Assembly: GCF_025426255.1 (NCBI RefSeq)
Contig: NZ_CP104861.1
Coordinates: 3,720,001 to 3,784,000, forward strand
Source of the DNA: Pseudomonas fragi
GTDB taxonomy: Bacteria; Pseudomonadota; Gammaproteobacteria; Pseudomonadales; Pseudomonadaceae
Direction: 5' to 3'
DNA length: 64,000 bases
A model generated the notes under the pieces. The model was given only the letters and a program-made list of their open reading frames with translations. It made no database searches and had not been told where the DNA came from. Numbering within the stretch: the stretch's first letter is position 1; every line of letters begins with the position of its first letter. Positions 8,938 to 17,715 of the stretch are shown piece after piece. The translations under genes were made by a program, and so were the position numbers.

Positions 8938-10775
8938 TGCCCTTGCGTACGTTGCTCAAGCCCGTCGCCGGCTTGCTGTTGGCAGGTTTGGCCTGCGCGG
9001 CGCTGGCCGCCCCGCAACATGCCTTGACCCTCTACGACGAGCCGCCCAAATACCCGGCCAACTTCAAGCATGTGGAATACGTCAACCCGGACGCGCCCAA
9101 GGGCGGAACGTTTCGTAAATCCGCGCTGGGCAGTTTTGACAGCCTCAACCCCTTTATCAATAAAGGGGTTCCGGCCGATGATATTGAGCTGACCTTCGAT
9201 ACCCTGGCCCGGCAGACCCTCGATGAGCCCTTCACCTCCTACGGCCTGATCGCCGAGAAAATCGAAAAAGCCCCTGACAACAGCTGGGTACGGTTTTATC
9301 TGCGCCCGGAAGCAAAGTTCAGCGATGGTCATCCGATCCGTGCCGAAGACGTGGTATTCAGCTTCGATACCCTGATGAAAAACGGTTCACCGCTGTACAA
9401 GGGCTACTACAGCGATGTCGACCAGGCCATCGCGGAAAACCCGCTACAGGTGAAGTTCACTTTCAAGCACAACAAAAATCGCGAGCTGCCGCTAATTCTT
9501 GGCCAGCTCCCGGTCCTGCCCAAGCACTGGTGGGAAACCCGGGATTTCGGCAAGGGTAACCTTGAAGTTCCGCCAGGCAGCGGCCCCTACACCATCACCG
9601 AGATCAAGCCCGGGCGTTCGATTCGTTACGAGCGCAACAAGAACTATTGGGGCAAGGACCTGCCAATCAACAAGGGTCTGTACAACTTTGATGCGATTAC
9701 CTTCGATTACTTTCGCGACAACAGCGTGGCCTTTGAAGCACTCAAGGCCGGGCAATTTGACTACTGGCTGGAGATCAGCGCCAAGAACTGGGCCGGCGCC
9801 TACAACGCCCCCGCGTTCACTCAGGGCCGCTTGAAAAAAGAAGAAATCCGCAACCACAACCCTACGGGCATGCAGGGCTTTATCTTCAACCTGCGCAAAC
9901 CCATGTTCCAGGATGTTCGTGTGCGCGAGGCGCTGAGCCTGCTGTTTGACTTTGAATGGGCCAACAAGCAGTTGTTCAGCGGTGCCTATGCACGCACCGG
10001 CAGTTACTTCGAAAACTCGGAAATGGCCGCCAAGGCACCACCAAGCGAAGCAGAACTGGCCATTTTGGAGCCATTGCGCGGCCAGATTCCCGATCAGGTG
10101 TTCACCCAGGTCTTCAAACCGAATGCCACCGACGCCAGCGGCATGATTCGCGAACAACAACGCCGCGCCTATCAATTGCTGCAGGAAGCAGGCTGGCGCA
10201 TTGTCGACGACAAGATGGTCGATGCGCAGGGCAAGCCGGTCATTATCGAGTTTCTGCTGGCACAAACCGAATTTGAGCGAATCCTGCTGCCATTCAAGCG
10301 CAACCTCAGCGACTTGGGCATCGACTTGCAGATTCGTCGGGTCGATACGTCTCAGTACTTGAACCGTCTGCGTTCGCGTGACTACGACATGATTGTCGGC
10401 AGCTTCCCGCAGTCCAGTTCACCGGGCAGCGAGCAGCGAGAATACTGGGAGTCGCAAAGTATCGATAAACCCGGCAGCCGCAATTTTATAGGGCTCAAGG
10501 ACCCGGCCATCGACCAACTGACTGAAGGCCTGATCAACGCCGAGTCCCGGCAAAGCCTGATCAACTACGCCCGTGCGCTGGATCGAGTGCTGCAGTGGGG
10601 GTTCTACGTGATCCCCAACTGGCATATCAAAACCTGGCGTGTGGCGTATTCAAGCCATATCGGCCATCCCGAAGTGACCCCGAAGTACGATATTGGCACC
10701 ACGACATGGTGGGCAAAACCTGACGCCAAACCTGCTACTCCCACTAAACCTGCAAGCGCGGGCCTGGAGCCTTAA
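8934..10775 (+). CDS. nppA2: second ABC transporter peptide-binding protein (NppA2/YejA type)
   Basis: The 613-residue protein overlaps the previous stop codon by 4 bases. Its signal peptide runs to about residue 25 (LLLAGLACAALAA). It is a clear paralogue of its upstream neighbour: both share FxHxxxVNPDAPKGGT, YGLIAxxxE, LGxLPVLPxHxW and LxFDFEWxNxxLF. A proline/alanine-rich tail (AKPATPTKPAS) closes it. Two binding proteins feeding one permease pair suggest a wider peptide range than the single-YejA enterobacterial system. It acts in the periplasm. Confidence 0.85.
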   Translation: MMPLRTLLKPVAGLLLAGLACAALAAPQHALTLYDEPPKYPANFKHVEYVNPDAPKGGTFRKSALGSFDSLNPFINKGVPADDIELTFDTLARQTLDEPFTSYGLIAEKIEKAPDNSWVRFYLRPEAKFSDGHPIRAEDVVFSFDTLMKNGSPLYKGYYSDVDQAIAENPLQVKFTFKHNKNRELPLILGQLPVLPKHWWETRDFGKGNLEVPPGSGPYTITEIKPGRSIRYERNKNYWGKDLPINKGLYNFDAITFDYFRDNSVAFEALKAGQFDYWLEISAKNWAGAYNAPAFTQGRLKKEEIRNHNPTGMQGFIFNLRKPMFQDVRVREALSLLFDFEWANKQLFSGAYARTGSYFENSEMAAKAPPSEAELAILEPLRGQIPDQVFTQVFKPNATDASGMIREQQRRAYQLLQEAGWRIVDDKMVDAQGKPVIIEFLLAQTEFERILLPFKRNLSDLGIDLQIRRVDTSQYLNRLRSRDYDMIVGSFPQSSSPGSEQREYWESQSIDKPGSRNFIGLKDPAIDQLTEGLINAESRQSLINYARALDRVLQWGFYVIPNWHIKTWRVAYSSHIGHPEVTPKYDIGTTTWWAKPDAKPATPTKPASAGLEP

Positions 10776-11849
10776 ATGCTGGCTTATATATTCAGGCGAC
10801 TGCTGCTGATTATTCCGACGTTATTCGGGATCCTGCTGATTAACTTCATCATCATCCAGGCCGCCCCCGGTGGCCCGGTTGAACAGATGATCGCCAAGCT
10901 CGAAGGCTTTGATGGCGCCACCAGCCGTATTGCGGGAGGCGGCTCCGAGGTATCGGTGGCCGGTTCCAATTATCGCGGCGCACAGGGCCTCGACCCGGAA
11001 CTGATCAAGGAAATCGAAAAGATGTACGGCTTCGACAAGTCGGCGCCGGAACGCTTGTGGATCATGATCAAGAACTACGCGCAGCTGGACTTCGGCGAAA
11101 GCTTCTTCCGCGATGCCAAGGTCATCGACCTGATCAAGGAGAAAATGCCGGTGTCCATCTCGCTGGGGTTGTGGAGCACCCTGATCATGTACCTGGTGTC
11201 GATCCCGCTGGGGATCGCCAAGGCGACACGACACGGCAGCCACTTCGACGTCTGGACCAGCTCATTGATCATCGTCGGCTATGCAATCCCGGCCTTTCTG
11301 TTTGCCATCCTGCTGATCGTGCTGTTTGCCGGAGGCAGCTATTTTGACTGGTTTCCCTTACGCGGCCTGACCTCCAACAACTTCGACGAGCTGAGTGTAG
11401 GCGGCAAGATCCTCGATTATTTCTGGCACCTGGCGTTACCGGTCACCGCGTTGGTGATCGGCAACTTCGCCACCATGACCTTGCTGACCAAAAACAGCTT
11501 TTTGGATGAGATCAACAAGCAGTATGTGGTCACGGCCAAAGCCAAGGGGCTGACTAACCACCGAGTGCTCTACGGCCATGTTTTCCGCAATGCCATGCTG
11601 CTGGTGATCGCGGGGTTCCCGTCGGCATTTATCGGAATTTTCTTTACCGGCGCCTTGCTGGTGGAAGTAATTTTCTCTCTGGATGGCCTGGGCTTGATGA
11701 GTTTCGAAGCTGCCATTAATCGCGACTACCCCGTGGTATTCGGCACCCTGTTTATCTTCACTCTGGTCGGGCTGGTGGTGAAGCTGATCGGCGACCTCTC
11801 ATACACCCTGGTCGATCCGCGAATCGACTTTGAAAGCAGGGAGCATTGA
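10776..11849 (+). CDS. nppB: peptide ABC transporter permease (NppB/YejB type)
   Basis: The 357-residue inner-membrane protein starts directly after the nppA2 stop. It opens with a first transmembrane helix ([20 protein letters not shown]), then a long periplasmic stretch and a BPD permease domain. The EAA loop is seen in [20 protein letters not shown] before [14 protein letters not shown]. These are features of the DppB/OppB family, and the long first loop with [20 protein letters not shown] is typical of YejB. It forms the channel with NppC. Confidence 0.9.
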   Translation: MLAYIFRRLLLIIPTLFGILLINFIIIQAAPGGPVEQMIAKLEGFDGATSRIAGGGSEVSVAGSNYRGAQGLDPELIKEIEKMYGFDKSAPERLWIMIKNYAQLDFGESFFRDAKVIDLIKEKMPVSISLGLWSTLIMYLVSIPLGIAKATRHGSHFDVWTSSLIIVGYAIPAFLFAILLIVLFAGGSYFDWFPLRGLTSNNFDELSVGGKILDYFWHLALPVTALVIGNFATMTLLTKNSFLDEINKQYVVTAKAKGLTNHRVLYGHVFRNAMLLVIAGFPSAFIGIFFTGALLVEVIFSLDGLGLMSFEAAINRDYPVVFGTLFIFTLVGLVVKLIGDLSYTLVDPRIDFESREH

Positions 11850-11850
11850 G

Positions 11851-12870
11851 ATGAAACTATCGCCTCTGAATCGACGCCGCTTTGCGCGTTTCAAAGCCAA
11901 CAAGCGTGGCTGGTGGTCACTGTGGATTTTTCTGGTGCTGTTCGGCCTCAGCCTGAACGCCGAATTTATTGCCAACGACAAACCCTTGGCGATCGATTAC
12001 GACGGCCAGTGGTATTTCCCAGCACTCAAGCGTTACCCGGAAACAGTCTTTGGCGGCGAGTTCCCCCTCGAAGCCAACTACAAAAGCCCGTATATCCGTG
12101 AACTGCTGGCCAAGAAGGACGCCTGGGTACTGTGGCCGCCTATCCCTTACAGCTATCAGAGTATTAACTACGACCTGAAAGTCCCCGCTCCTGCTCCACC
12201 CTCCGCCGAAAACTGGTTAGGCACCGATGACCAAGGCCGCGATGTGCTGGCGCGGGTCATTTATGGTTTTCGGATTTCCGTGCTGTTCGCTCTGACCCTG
12301 ACTGTTTTAAGTTCGATTATTGGCGTGATAGCCGGAGCGCTTCAGGGCTTTTATGGCGGCTGGGTCGACCTAGCCGGTCAGCGCTTTCTGGAAATCTGGT
12401 CAGGTTTGCCCGTGCTGTACCTGCTGATCATTCTTGCCAGCTTCGTGCAGCCCAACTTCTGGTGGCTGCTGGGGATCATGTTGCTGTTCTCATGGATGAG
12501 CCTGGTGGACGTAGTACGCGCCGAATTCCTGCGTGGGAGAAATCTGGAATATGTACGCGCAGCCCGAGCCCTCGGCATGCAGGACATGGCCATCATGTAC
12601 CGCCATATTTTGCCCAATGCGATGGTCTCCACCATGACCTTCATGCCGTTCATCCTGACTGGCGCCATCGGCACCCTCACTGCGCTGGACTTTTTGGGCT
12701 TCGGCCTGCCACCAGGCGCGCCGTCACTGGGTGAGCTGGTCGCTCAGGGCAAGTCCAACCTGCAAGCTCCCTGGCTGGGCATCAGTGCCTTTGCAGTGCT
12801 GGCCATCATGCTCAGCCTGCTGGTGTTTATCGGTGAGTCCGCTCGCGATGCCTTCGACCCGAGGAAATGA
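11851..12870 (+). CDS. nppC: peptide ABC transporter permease (NppC/YejE type)
   Basis: The 339-residue protein starts at the ATG at 11851, one base after the nppB stop; the frame is open to 11830 but only with a TTG. The N-terminal N-OppC-like region (RRRFARFKANKRGWWSLWIF) precedes one helix and a periplasmic insert, then the DppC-like permease core with GTDDQGRDVLARVIYGFRIS, the EAA-type segment VRAARALGMQDMAIMYRHIL and LDFLGFGLPPGAPSLGELVA. This is the second channel subunit of the importer. Confidence 0.9.
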   Translation: MKLSPLNRRRFARFKANKRGWWSLWIFLVLFGLSLNAEFIANDKPLAIDYDGQWYFPALKRYPETVFGGEFPLEANYKSPYIRELLAKKDAWVLWPPIPYSYQSINYDLKVPAPAPPSAENWLGTDDQGRDVLARVIYGFRISVLFALTLTVLSSIIGVIAGALQGFYGGWVDLAGQRFLEIWSGLPVLYLLIILASFVQPNFWWLLGIMLLFSWMSLVDVVRAEFLRGRNLEYVRAARALGMQDMAIMYRHILPNAMVSTMTFMPFILTGAIGTLTALDFLGFGLPPGAPSLGELVAQGKSNLQAPWLGISAFAVLAIMLSLLVFIGESARDAFDPRK

Positions 12871-12871
12871 G

Positions 12872-14482
12872 ATGACGCAGGACAATCTGATCGAAGTACG
12901 CGATCTCTCCGTCGAGTTCATCTCCGGTGAAAAATCACAACGTGCAGTGCAAGGCATCAGTTTTGATATCAAACGTGGGGAGACCCTGGCCCTGGTCGGC
13001 GAAAGCGGCTCGGGCAAATCGGTCACCGCACATTCGATCCTCCGGCTGCTGCCCTACCCTCTCGCACATCACCCTAGCGGCAGCATTACCTATTGCGGGC
13101 AGGACTTGCTGAGCCTGAGCGAGAAAAAACTGCGGCATATCCGTGGCAATCGCATTGCGATGATTTTTCAGGAACCCATGACCTCGCTGAACCCGCTGCA
13201 CAGCATTGAGAAACAAATCAATGAAGTGCTGGCCATTCACAAGGGGCTGATGGGCAAGGCAGCGACAGAACGTACACTGGAGCTTCTGGAGCTGGTCGGC
13301 ATCCCCGAGCCTCACAAACGCCTCAAGGCCCTGCCACACGAGCTTTCAGGCGGCCAGAGGCAGCGTGTAATGATCGCCATGGCCTTGGCCAACGAGCCTG
13401 AGGTACTGATTGCCGATGAACCCACGACGGCACTGGACGTTACCGTGCAGCTGAAAATTCTTGATTTGCTCAAGGATCTGCAAGCCCGTCTGGGCATGTC
13501 GTTGCTACTGATCAGTCACGATTTGAACCTGGTTCGAAGAATTGCACATCGAGTATGTGTCATGCAGCGCGGTTTAATCGTCGAACAAGCATCGTGCGAG
13601 CAGCTGTTCCGTTCGCCACAGCATCCTTACACCCGGGAACTGCTCAGTGCAGAACCCAGCGGAGGCCCGGCCAACACTGTTGCCGGCCCGCCATTGCTGG
13701 AAGTCGAGGACCTGAAAGTCTGGTTCCCGATCAAAAAAGGGCTGTTGCGCAAGACCGTTGATTACGTGAAAGCGGTCGACGGCATCAACTTCAGCCTGCC
13801 ACAGGGGCAGACCCTGGGTATCGTGGGAGAAAGTGGATCGGGCAAGTCGACACTGGGCCTGGCGATTTTACGGCTGATTGCCAGCAAGGGTTTGATCAGT
13901 TTTGAAGACAAACGGCTAGACTGTTTGTCGCAGAAAGAAGTCAGGCCGCTGCGACGGGAAATGCAGGTGGTCTTCCAGGACCCGTTTGGCAGCCTCAGCC
14001 CGCGCATGAGCGTCAGCGAGATTGTCGGTGAAGGTTTGCGAATTCATCGCATGGGCACAGCTGCAGAGCAGGAAATCGCAATTATTGAAGCCTTGCGAGA
14101 AGTAGGTCTGGATCCGGAAACCCGGCACCGTTACCCTCACGAGTTTTCAGGCGGACAACGGCAAAGAATCGCCATTGCCCGGGCGCTGGTTTTAAAACCG
14201 GCATTGATTCTGCTCGACGAGCCAACGTCAGCGTTGGATCGGACAGTACAACGGCAGGTGGTTGAGTTGCTGCGGTCTCTGCAGACCAGACACAACCTGA
14301 CGTATTTGTTTATCAGCCATGACCTGGCTGTCGTTAAAGCGCTTAGCCACCAGTTGATGGTGGTCAAGCATGGCCAAGTGGTCGAACAGGGTGAAGCGCA
14401 AAGCATCTTTGCCTCACCGCAACATCCATATACACAACAGCTGCTGGAAGCCGCCTTTTTGGCACCAGTGGCTGTCGATTAA
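12872..14482 (+). CDS. nppD: peptide ABC transporter ATPase with two nucleotide-binding domains (NppD/YejF type)
   Basis: The 536-residue cytoplasmic protein carries two full ABC domains. Domain 1 has Walker A GESGSGKS near residue 43, signature LSGGQRQR and Walker [13 protein letters not shown]. Domain 2 has GESGSGKS near residue 320, signature FSGGQRQR and [12 protein letters not shown]. Each is followed by the oligopeptide-family C-terminal segment ([11 protein letters not shown] and [11 protein letters not shown]). The ATG at 12872 overlaps no coding sequence and sits in the AGGAAATGAG context ending nppC. It energises the importer. Confidence 0.92.
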   Translation: MTQDNLIEVRDLSVEFISGEKSQRAVQGISFDIKRGETLALVGESGSGKSVTAHSILRLLPYPLAHHPSGSITYCGQDLLSLSEKKLRHIRGNRIAMIFQEPMTSLNPLHSIEKQINEVLAIHKGLMGKAATERTLELLELVGIPEPHKRLKALPHELSGGQRQRVMIAMALANEPEVLIADEPTTALDVTVQLKILDLLKDLQARLGMSLLLISHDLNLVRRIAHRVCVMQRGLIVEQASCEQLFRSPQHPYTRELLSAEPSGGPANTVAGPPLLEVEDLKVWFPIKKGLLRKTVDYVKAVDGINFSLPQGQTLGIVGESGSGKSTLGLAILRLIASKGLISFEDKRLDCLSQKEVRPLRREMQVVFQDPFGSLSPRMSVSEIVGEGLRIHRMGTAAEQEIAIIEALREVGLDPETRHRYPHEFSGGQRQRIAIARALVLKPALILLDEPTSALDRTVQRQVVELLRSLQTRHNLTYLFISHDLAVVKALSHQLMVVKHGQVVEQGEAQSIFASPQHPYTQQLLEAAFLAPVAVD

Positions 14483-14501
14483 CCTGATAGAGGAACAACA
14501 C

Positions 14502-15296
14502 ATGGGTTTTCTCACCGGTAAGCGCGTACTGATCGTTGGTGTCGCCAGCAAATTGTCCATCGCTTCTGGCATTGCTGCCGCCATGCACCGTGAAGGCGCT
14601 GAGCTGGCTTTCACTTATCAGAACGAAAAGCTGAAAGGTCGTGTTGAAGAGTTCGCCGCAGGCTGGGGCTCGAACCCTGAGCTGTGCTTCCCTTGCGACG
14701 TGGCCAGCGATGAAGAAATCGCCAAGGTCTTCGAAGACCTGAGCAAGAAGTGGGACGGTCTGGATTGCATCGTTCACTCCGTAGGTTTCGCCCCTGGCGA
14801 CCAGCTGGACGGCGACTTCACTGACGCTACCACCCGTGAAGGCTTCCGCATTGCTCACGACATCAGCGCCTACAGCTTCGTGGCCCTGGCCAAAGCCGGT
14901 CGCCCGATGATGAAAGGCCGCAATGGCAGCCTGCTGACCCTGTCCTACCTGGGCGCCGAGCGCACCATGCCTAACTACAACGTGATGGGCATGGCTAAAG
15001 CCAGCCTGGAAGCGGGTGTTCGTTACCTGGCAGGTAGCCTGGGTCCTGAAGGCACGCGCGTTAACTGCGTATCGGCAGGCCCGATCCGTACTCTGGCAGC
15101 GTCGGGCATCAAGAACTTCCGCAAAATGCTGGCGGCCAACGAAGCGCAGACCCCACTGCGTCGTAACGTCACCATCGACGAAGTCGGCAATGCCGGCGCG
15201 TTCCTGTGCTCGGACCTGGCGTCGGGCATCAGCGGCGAAATCATGTACGTAGACGGTGGCTTCAACACTACCGCCATGGGCAGCCTCGAAGAGTAA
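14502..15296 (+). CDS. fabI: enoyl-[acyl-carrier-protein] reductase [NADH]
   Basis: The 264-residue enzyme catalyses the last reduction of each fatty-acid elongation cycle. The N-terminus [20 protein letters not shown] holds the FabI NADH-binding turn. The catalytic Tyr-x6-Lys is in [12 protein letters not shown], and [19 protein letters not shown] is the substrate-binding loop. GAGGAACAACAC provides the ribosome site for the ATG at 14502; the longer frame back to 14370 overlaps nppD and is not used. It lies 19 bases after nppD and ends at a strong terminator. FabI is the classical triclosan target. Confidence 0.95.
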   Translation: MGFLTGKRVLIVGVASKLSIASGIAAAMHREGAELAFTYQNEKLKGRVEEFAAGWGSNPELCFPCDVASDEEIAKVFEDLSKKWDGLDCIVHSVGFAPGDQLDGDFTDATTREGFRIAHDISAYSFVALAKAGRPMMKGRNGSLLTLSYLGAERTMPNYNVMGMAKASLEAGVRYLAGSLGPEGTRVNCVSAGPIRTLAASGIKNFRKMLAANEAQTPLRRNVTIDEVGNAGAFLCSDLASGISGEIMYVDGGFNTTAMGSLEE

Positions 15297-15319
15297 ATCC
15301 TTCGCTGTAGCCGCTACTC

Positions 15320-15354
15320 AAAACGCCCGGCGCATTAATTGCACCGGGCGTTTT
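15320..15354 (+). terminator. rho-independent terminator of fabI
   Basis: An 11-base stem AAAACGCCCGG / CCGGGCGTTTT encloses the loop CGCATTAATTGCA. It lies 24 bases after the fabI stop, and the complementary A/T ends make it usable in both directions. Confidence 0.85.
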
Positions 15355-15372
15355 GCATTTGGGCATGAAATT

Positions 15373-16071
15373 TCAAAAACTGATGCCAAAACGGCTGCCC
15401 AGCTCCTTCCGCCCTTTGGGCGTCAACCCAAGCGCCCGGCTATCCAGGTCTTGAGTCACCCATTGGCGGGCAATGGACATTTGCAGGAAGGCTGCACCCA
15501 GCGTTCCCGCTAGATGAGGGCGGCGCATGCTCCAGTCCAGACACCCGCAGGCAAAGCGGCGGCGCTGCGCTCGCAGCGTCTCGATCTCGATACCAAGCCC
15601 CGTCAGCGCCTTCTCGCCATCCAGCGTGAGTTGATACATGCCATCGCCGGACGCAGCAGTGACAAGCCAGGCAGACTCGATGAAAAAATCATGCAGGCGA
15701 ACCGCCAGCGTCCCCGCCATATGGTCATAGCAGGTTCTGGCAAACTGCAAACGATCAGGGGCCGTGGGTACAAACCGGGGCGTGGCGATCTTGCTGATGA
15801 CCATCAGAGCTTCGATGGCCCGGGCGACGTGGTCATCAGCCAGGCTGTAGTAACGATGCCGACCCTGTACATGCAGCTTGACCAGCCCATCCTCTTTCAG
15901 CCGCGCCAGATGCGCACTGGCCGTGGATGTTCCCACCTGGGCAATCACAGCCAGCTCTGTACTGGTCCGCGCGTGGCCGTCCATCAGCGAACAGAGCATC
16001 CTGGTTCTGGCTGGCTCGGCAATAGCCGCCGCAACCTGAGAGATATCGGTGTCATGACCTGAAACATCCAT
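15373..16071 (-). CDS. ArsR-family winged-helix transcriptional regulator
   Basis: The 232-residue protein has an N-terminal ArsR/SmtB HTH: EPARTRMLCSLMDGHARTST, then VGTSTASAHLARLKEDGLVK and the beta wing GRHRYYSLADDH. No CxCxxC metal motif is seen. The remaining 130 residues form an unassigned C-terminal domain rich in Arg, Trp and Cys (RRFACGCLDWSMRRPHLAG) that may sense a ligand. The ATG at 16071 follows GGAGCGAAAT; the frame is open to 16152 but would read into the P450 start. It is divergent from the P450 and so is its likely regulator. Confidence 0.85.
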   Translation of the reverse strand: MDVSGHDTDISQVAAAIAEPARTRMLCSLMDGHARTSTELAVIAQVGTSTASAHLARLKEDGLVKLHVQGRHRYYSLADDHVARAIEALMVISKIATPRFVPTAPDRLQFARTCYDHMAGTLAVRLHDFFIESAWLVTAASGDGMYQLTLDGEKALTGLGIEIETLRAQRRRFACGCLDWSMRRPHLAGTLGAAFLQMSIARQWVTQDLDSRALGLTPKGRKELGSRFGISF

Positions 16072-16073
16072 AT

Positions 16074-16089
16074 TTCGCTCCTGAGCGAA
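16074..16089. promoter_or_regulatory. short palindrome in the ArsR/P450 divergent promoter
   Basis: TTCGCTC-CT-GAGCGAA is a perfect 7-base inverted repeat, three bases upstream of the ArsR start codon. It overlaps that gene's ribosome site and lies in the only intergenic DNA shared with the P450 gene. It is a reasonable autoregulatory operator candidate, though short. Confidence 0.4.
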
Positions 16090-16145
16090 TCGTAGACAGC
16101 GTGTGTACGAGAGATTAACCGTTCTTACTGAACAGGACGCTCTTG

Positions 16146-17306
16146 ATGACACTCCTTGAGGCAGCCACGCACGCCGACCCTTACCTCTATTACTCGGGTC
16201 TCAGGCAAAACAAGGACCTTTACTTCGATCCCGCTCTGGGCCTGTGGGTTGCATGCGGGGCAACGGCGGTGGCGGCTATTTTGCAACACCCGGACTGCCG
16301 GGTACGGCCCGTACATGAACCGGTTCCGACAGCCATTGCGCAAGGCTCGGCCGGGTGGGTATTTTCCAGGCTGATGCGCACGAACGAAGGAGCGCGCCAC
16401 CAGTGCCCCAGGGCCGTTATCGAGCCCACCCTGATGGAAGTGCCGCAGGAAGAGGTCGCGGCGCTCGTAGGCAGCCTTACAGGACGTGCAGAGTACTGTG
16501 CTGAAAGCCTGAACAGGCTGATGTTCAATTTGCCGGTTTCAGTACTTGCGACCTTGATGGGGTTCCAGGCCACGCAATTACAAACCGTCGCAGGGTTGAC
16601 TCGTGATTTTGTCGCTTGCCTCTCGCCATTGAGCAATGCCTCTGAACTGCGTAACGCGGACATTGCCGCTACCCGGTTAAGCCACATGCTAAACGTGCTG
16701 CTCAGCGACGGGCAGCAGAGAAGCCACTTTCTCTCGGCTATTTGTCGGTCCTTCAAAGCCAGTGATTGGCAAGACCATGACGCCCTGATTGCCAATTTGA
16801 TCGGCCTGCTATCGCAGACCTGCGAAGCGTGCGCAGGCTTGATCGGCAATACCTTGGTAGCGCTCCAGCAACAACCCGGACTGCTGGAAGAGATGACCCG
16901 CACCCCAGTACTGGTCAACGAACTGGTTGCAGAAGTTGCGCGCTACGACTCACCGGTACAGAACACCCGGCGCTTTGTTGCCAGACAATGCACCATCGGC
17001 GATAGCGTTTTACACGCGGGGGATACGGTTCTGCTGTTGCTCGCTTCGGCCAACAGAGACCCCGCCGCGAACCCCGAGCCCGACAGTTTTTTGCTCACGC
17101 GCGGTGAGCGGAGAAGTTTCAGTTTCAGCCAGGCAAGGCATCAATGCCCGGGCCAGCAATTAGCATTGATGATCGTTGCTGAAACCATTTCTACACTCCT
17201 GCAACAACCGGCCGCATCACTGAAGCGCCCGCTGCGCTGGTGCTACCTCCCCTCGCTCAACGGCCGAATCCCTCAATTTCGCAACCACCTGGAGCCTGAA
17301 CAATGA
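16146..17306 (+). CDS. atypical bacterial cytochrome P450
   Basis: The 386-residue soluble protein has class I bacterial CYP layout. K-helix ExxR is EVAR at residues 263-266, and the haem loop FSQARHQCPGQQLA has the cysteine ligand at 334. Two landmarks are altered. The I-helix, usually AGxET, reads QTCEACAGLIGN (residues 224-235), so the oxygen-activating Thr is Ala228. The haem-loop glycines of FGxG are Ser and Ala. Such changes occur in P450s using peroxide or doing unusual chemistry. It overlaps the ABM gene by 4 bases. No ferredoxin gene is adjacent, and the substrate is unknown. Confidence 0.85.
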   Translation: MTLLEAATHADPYLYYSGLRQNKDLYFDPALGLWVACGATAVAAILQHPDCRVRPVHEPVPTAIAQGSAGWVFSRLMRTNEGARHQCPRAVIEPTLMEVPQEEVAALVGSLTGRAEYCAESLNRLMFNLPVSVLATLMGFQATQLQTVAGLTRDFVACLSPLSNASELRNADIAATRLSHMLNVLLSDGQQRSHFLSAICRSFKASDWQDHDALIANLIGLLSQTCEACAGLIGNTLVALQQQPGLLEEMTRTPVLVNELVAEVARYDSPVQNTRRFVARQCTIGDSVLHAGDTVLLLLASANRDPAANPEPDSFLLTRGERRSFSFSQARHQCPGQQLALMIVAETISTLLQQPAASLKRPLRWCYLPSLNGRIPQFRNHLEPEQ

Positions 17307-17653
17307 TTGCCGTGATTTTTGAAGCCTGGCCACACGAGCAGCACTACCAACGTTACCTCGATCTGGCTGGCGAGCTTAAACCGCTGCTTGCAGAGCTGGA
17401 GGGTTTTATATCCATAGAGCGCTACCAAAGCCTGAGCGAGCCGGGAAAACTGCTGTCATTGTCATTTTGGCGCGACGAAGAGTCTATTCAGAAATGGCGC
17501 ATGCTGGAGCAGCACCGTATGGCCCAGTCCGAAGGACGGGCGCAAGTGTTCAACGACTATCATTTGCGCATCGCCCATGTGGTACGCGATTACAGCCTCG
17601 AACGGCGAGCCCAGGCGCCGGTTGATAGCCAGCACGCCCACCGCAATAGCTGA
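17303..17653 (+). CDS. antibiotic-biosynthesis-monooxygenase (ABM) domain protein
   Basis: The 116-residue protein shows the dimeric ferredoxin-like ABM fold. The opening strand is MIAVIFEAWPHEQHYQRYLD, the central strands include LEGFISIERYQSL, and LLSLSFWRDEESIQKWRMLEQHR carries the conserved Trp-Arg segment. Members include small cofactor-free oxygenases and haem-degrading proteins. Translational coupling (ATGA overlap) to the P450 suggests joint action on one substrate. Its tail after residue 100 is polar and disordered-looking. Confidence 0.8.
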   Translation: MIAVIFEAWPHEQHYQRYLDLAGELKPLLAELEGFISIERYQSLSEPGKLLSLSFWRDEESIQKWRMLEQHRMAQSEGRAQVFNDYHLRIAHVVRDYSLERRAQAPVDSQHAHRNS

Positions 17654-17665
17654 TCAGCACCCATA

Positions 17666-17696
17666 AAAAATGGCCGCTCAATGAGCGGCCATTTTT
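17666..17696. terminator. bidirectional terminator between the ABM gene and ppiD
   Basis: A 15-base perfect stem (AAAAATGGCCGCTCA / TGAGCGGCCATTTTT) with a single-base loop has A and T runs at both ends. It serves both convergent genes. Confidence 0.85.
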
Positions 17697-17715
17697 AGTG
17701 AAGCAGCAAGATCGA

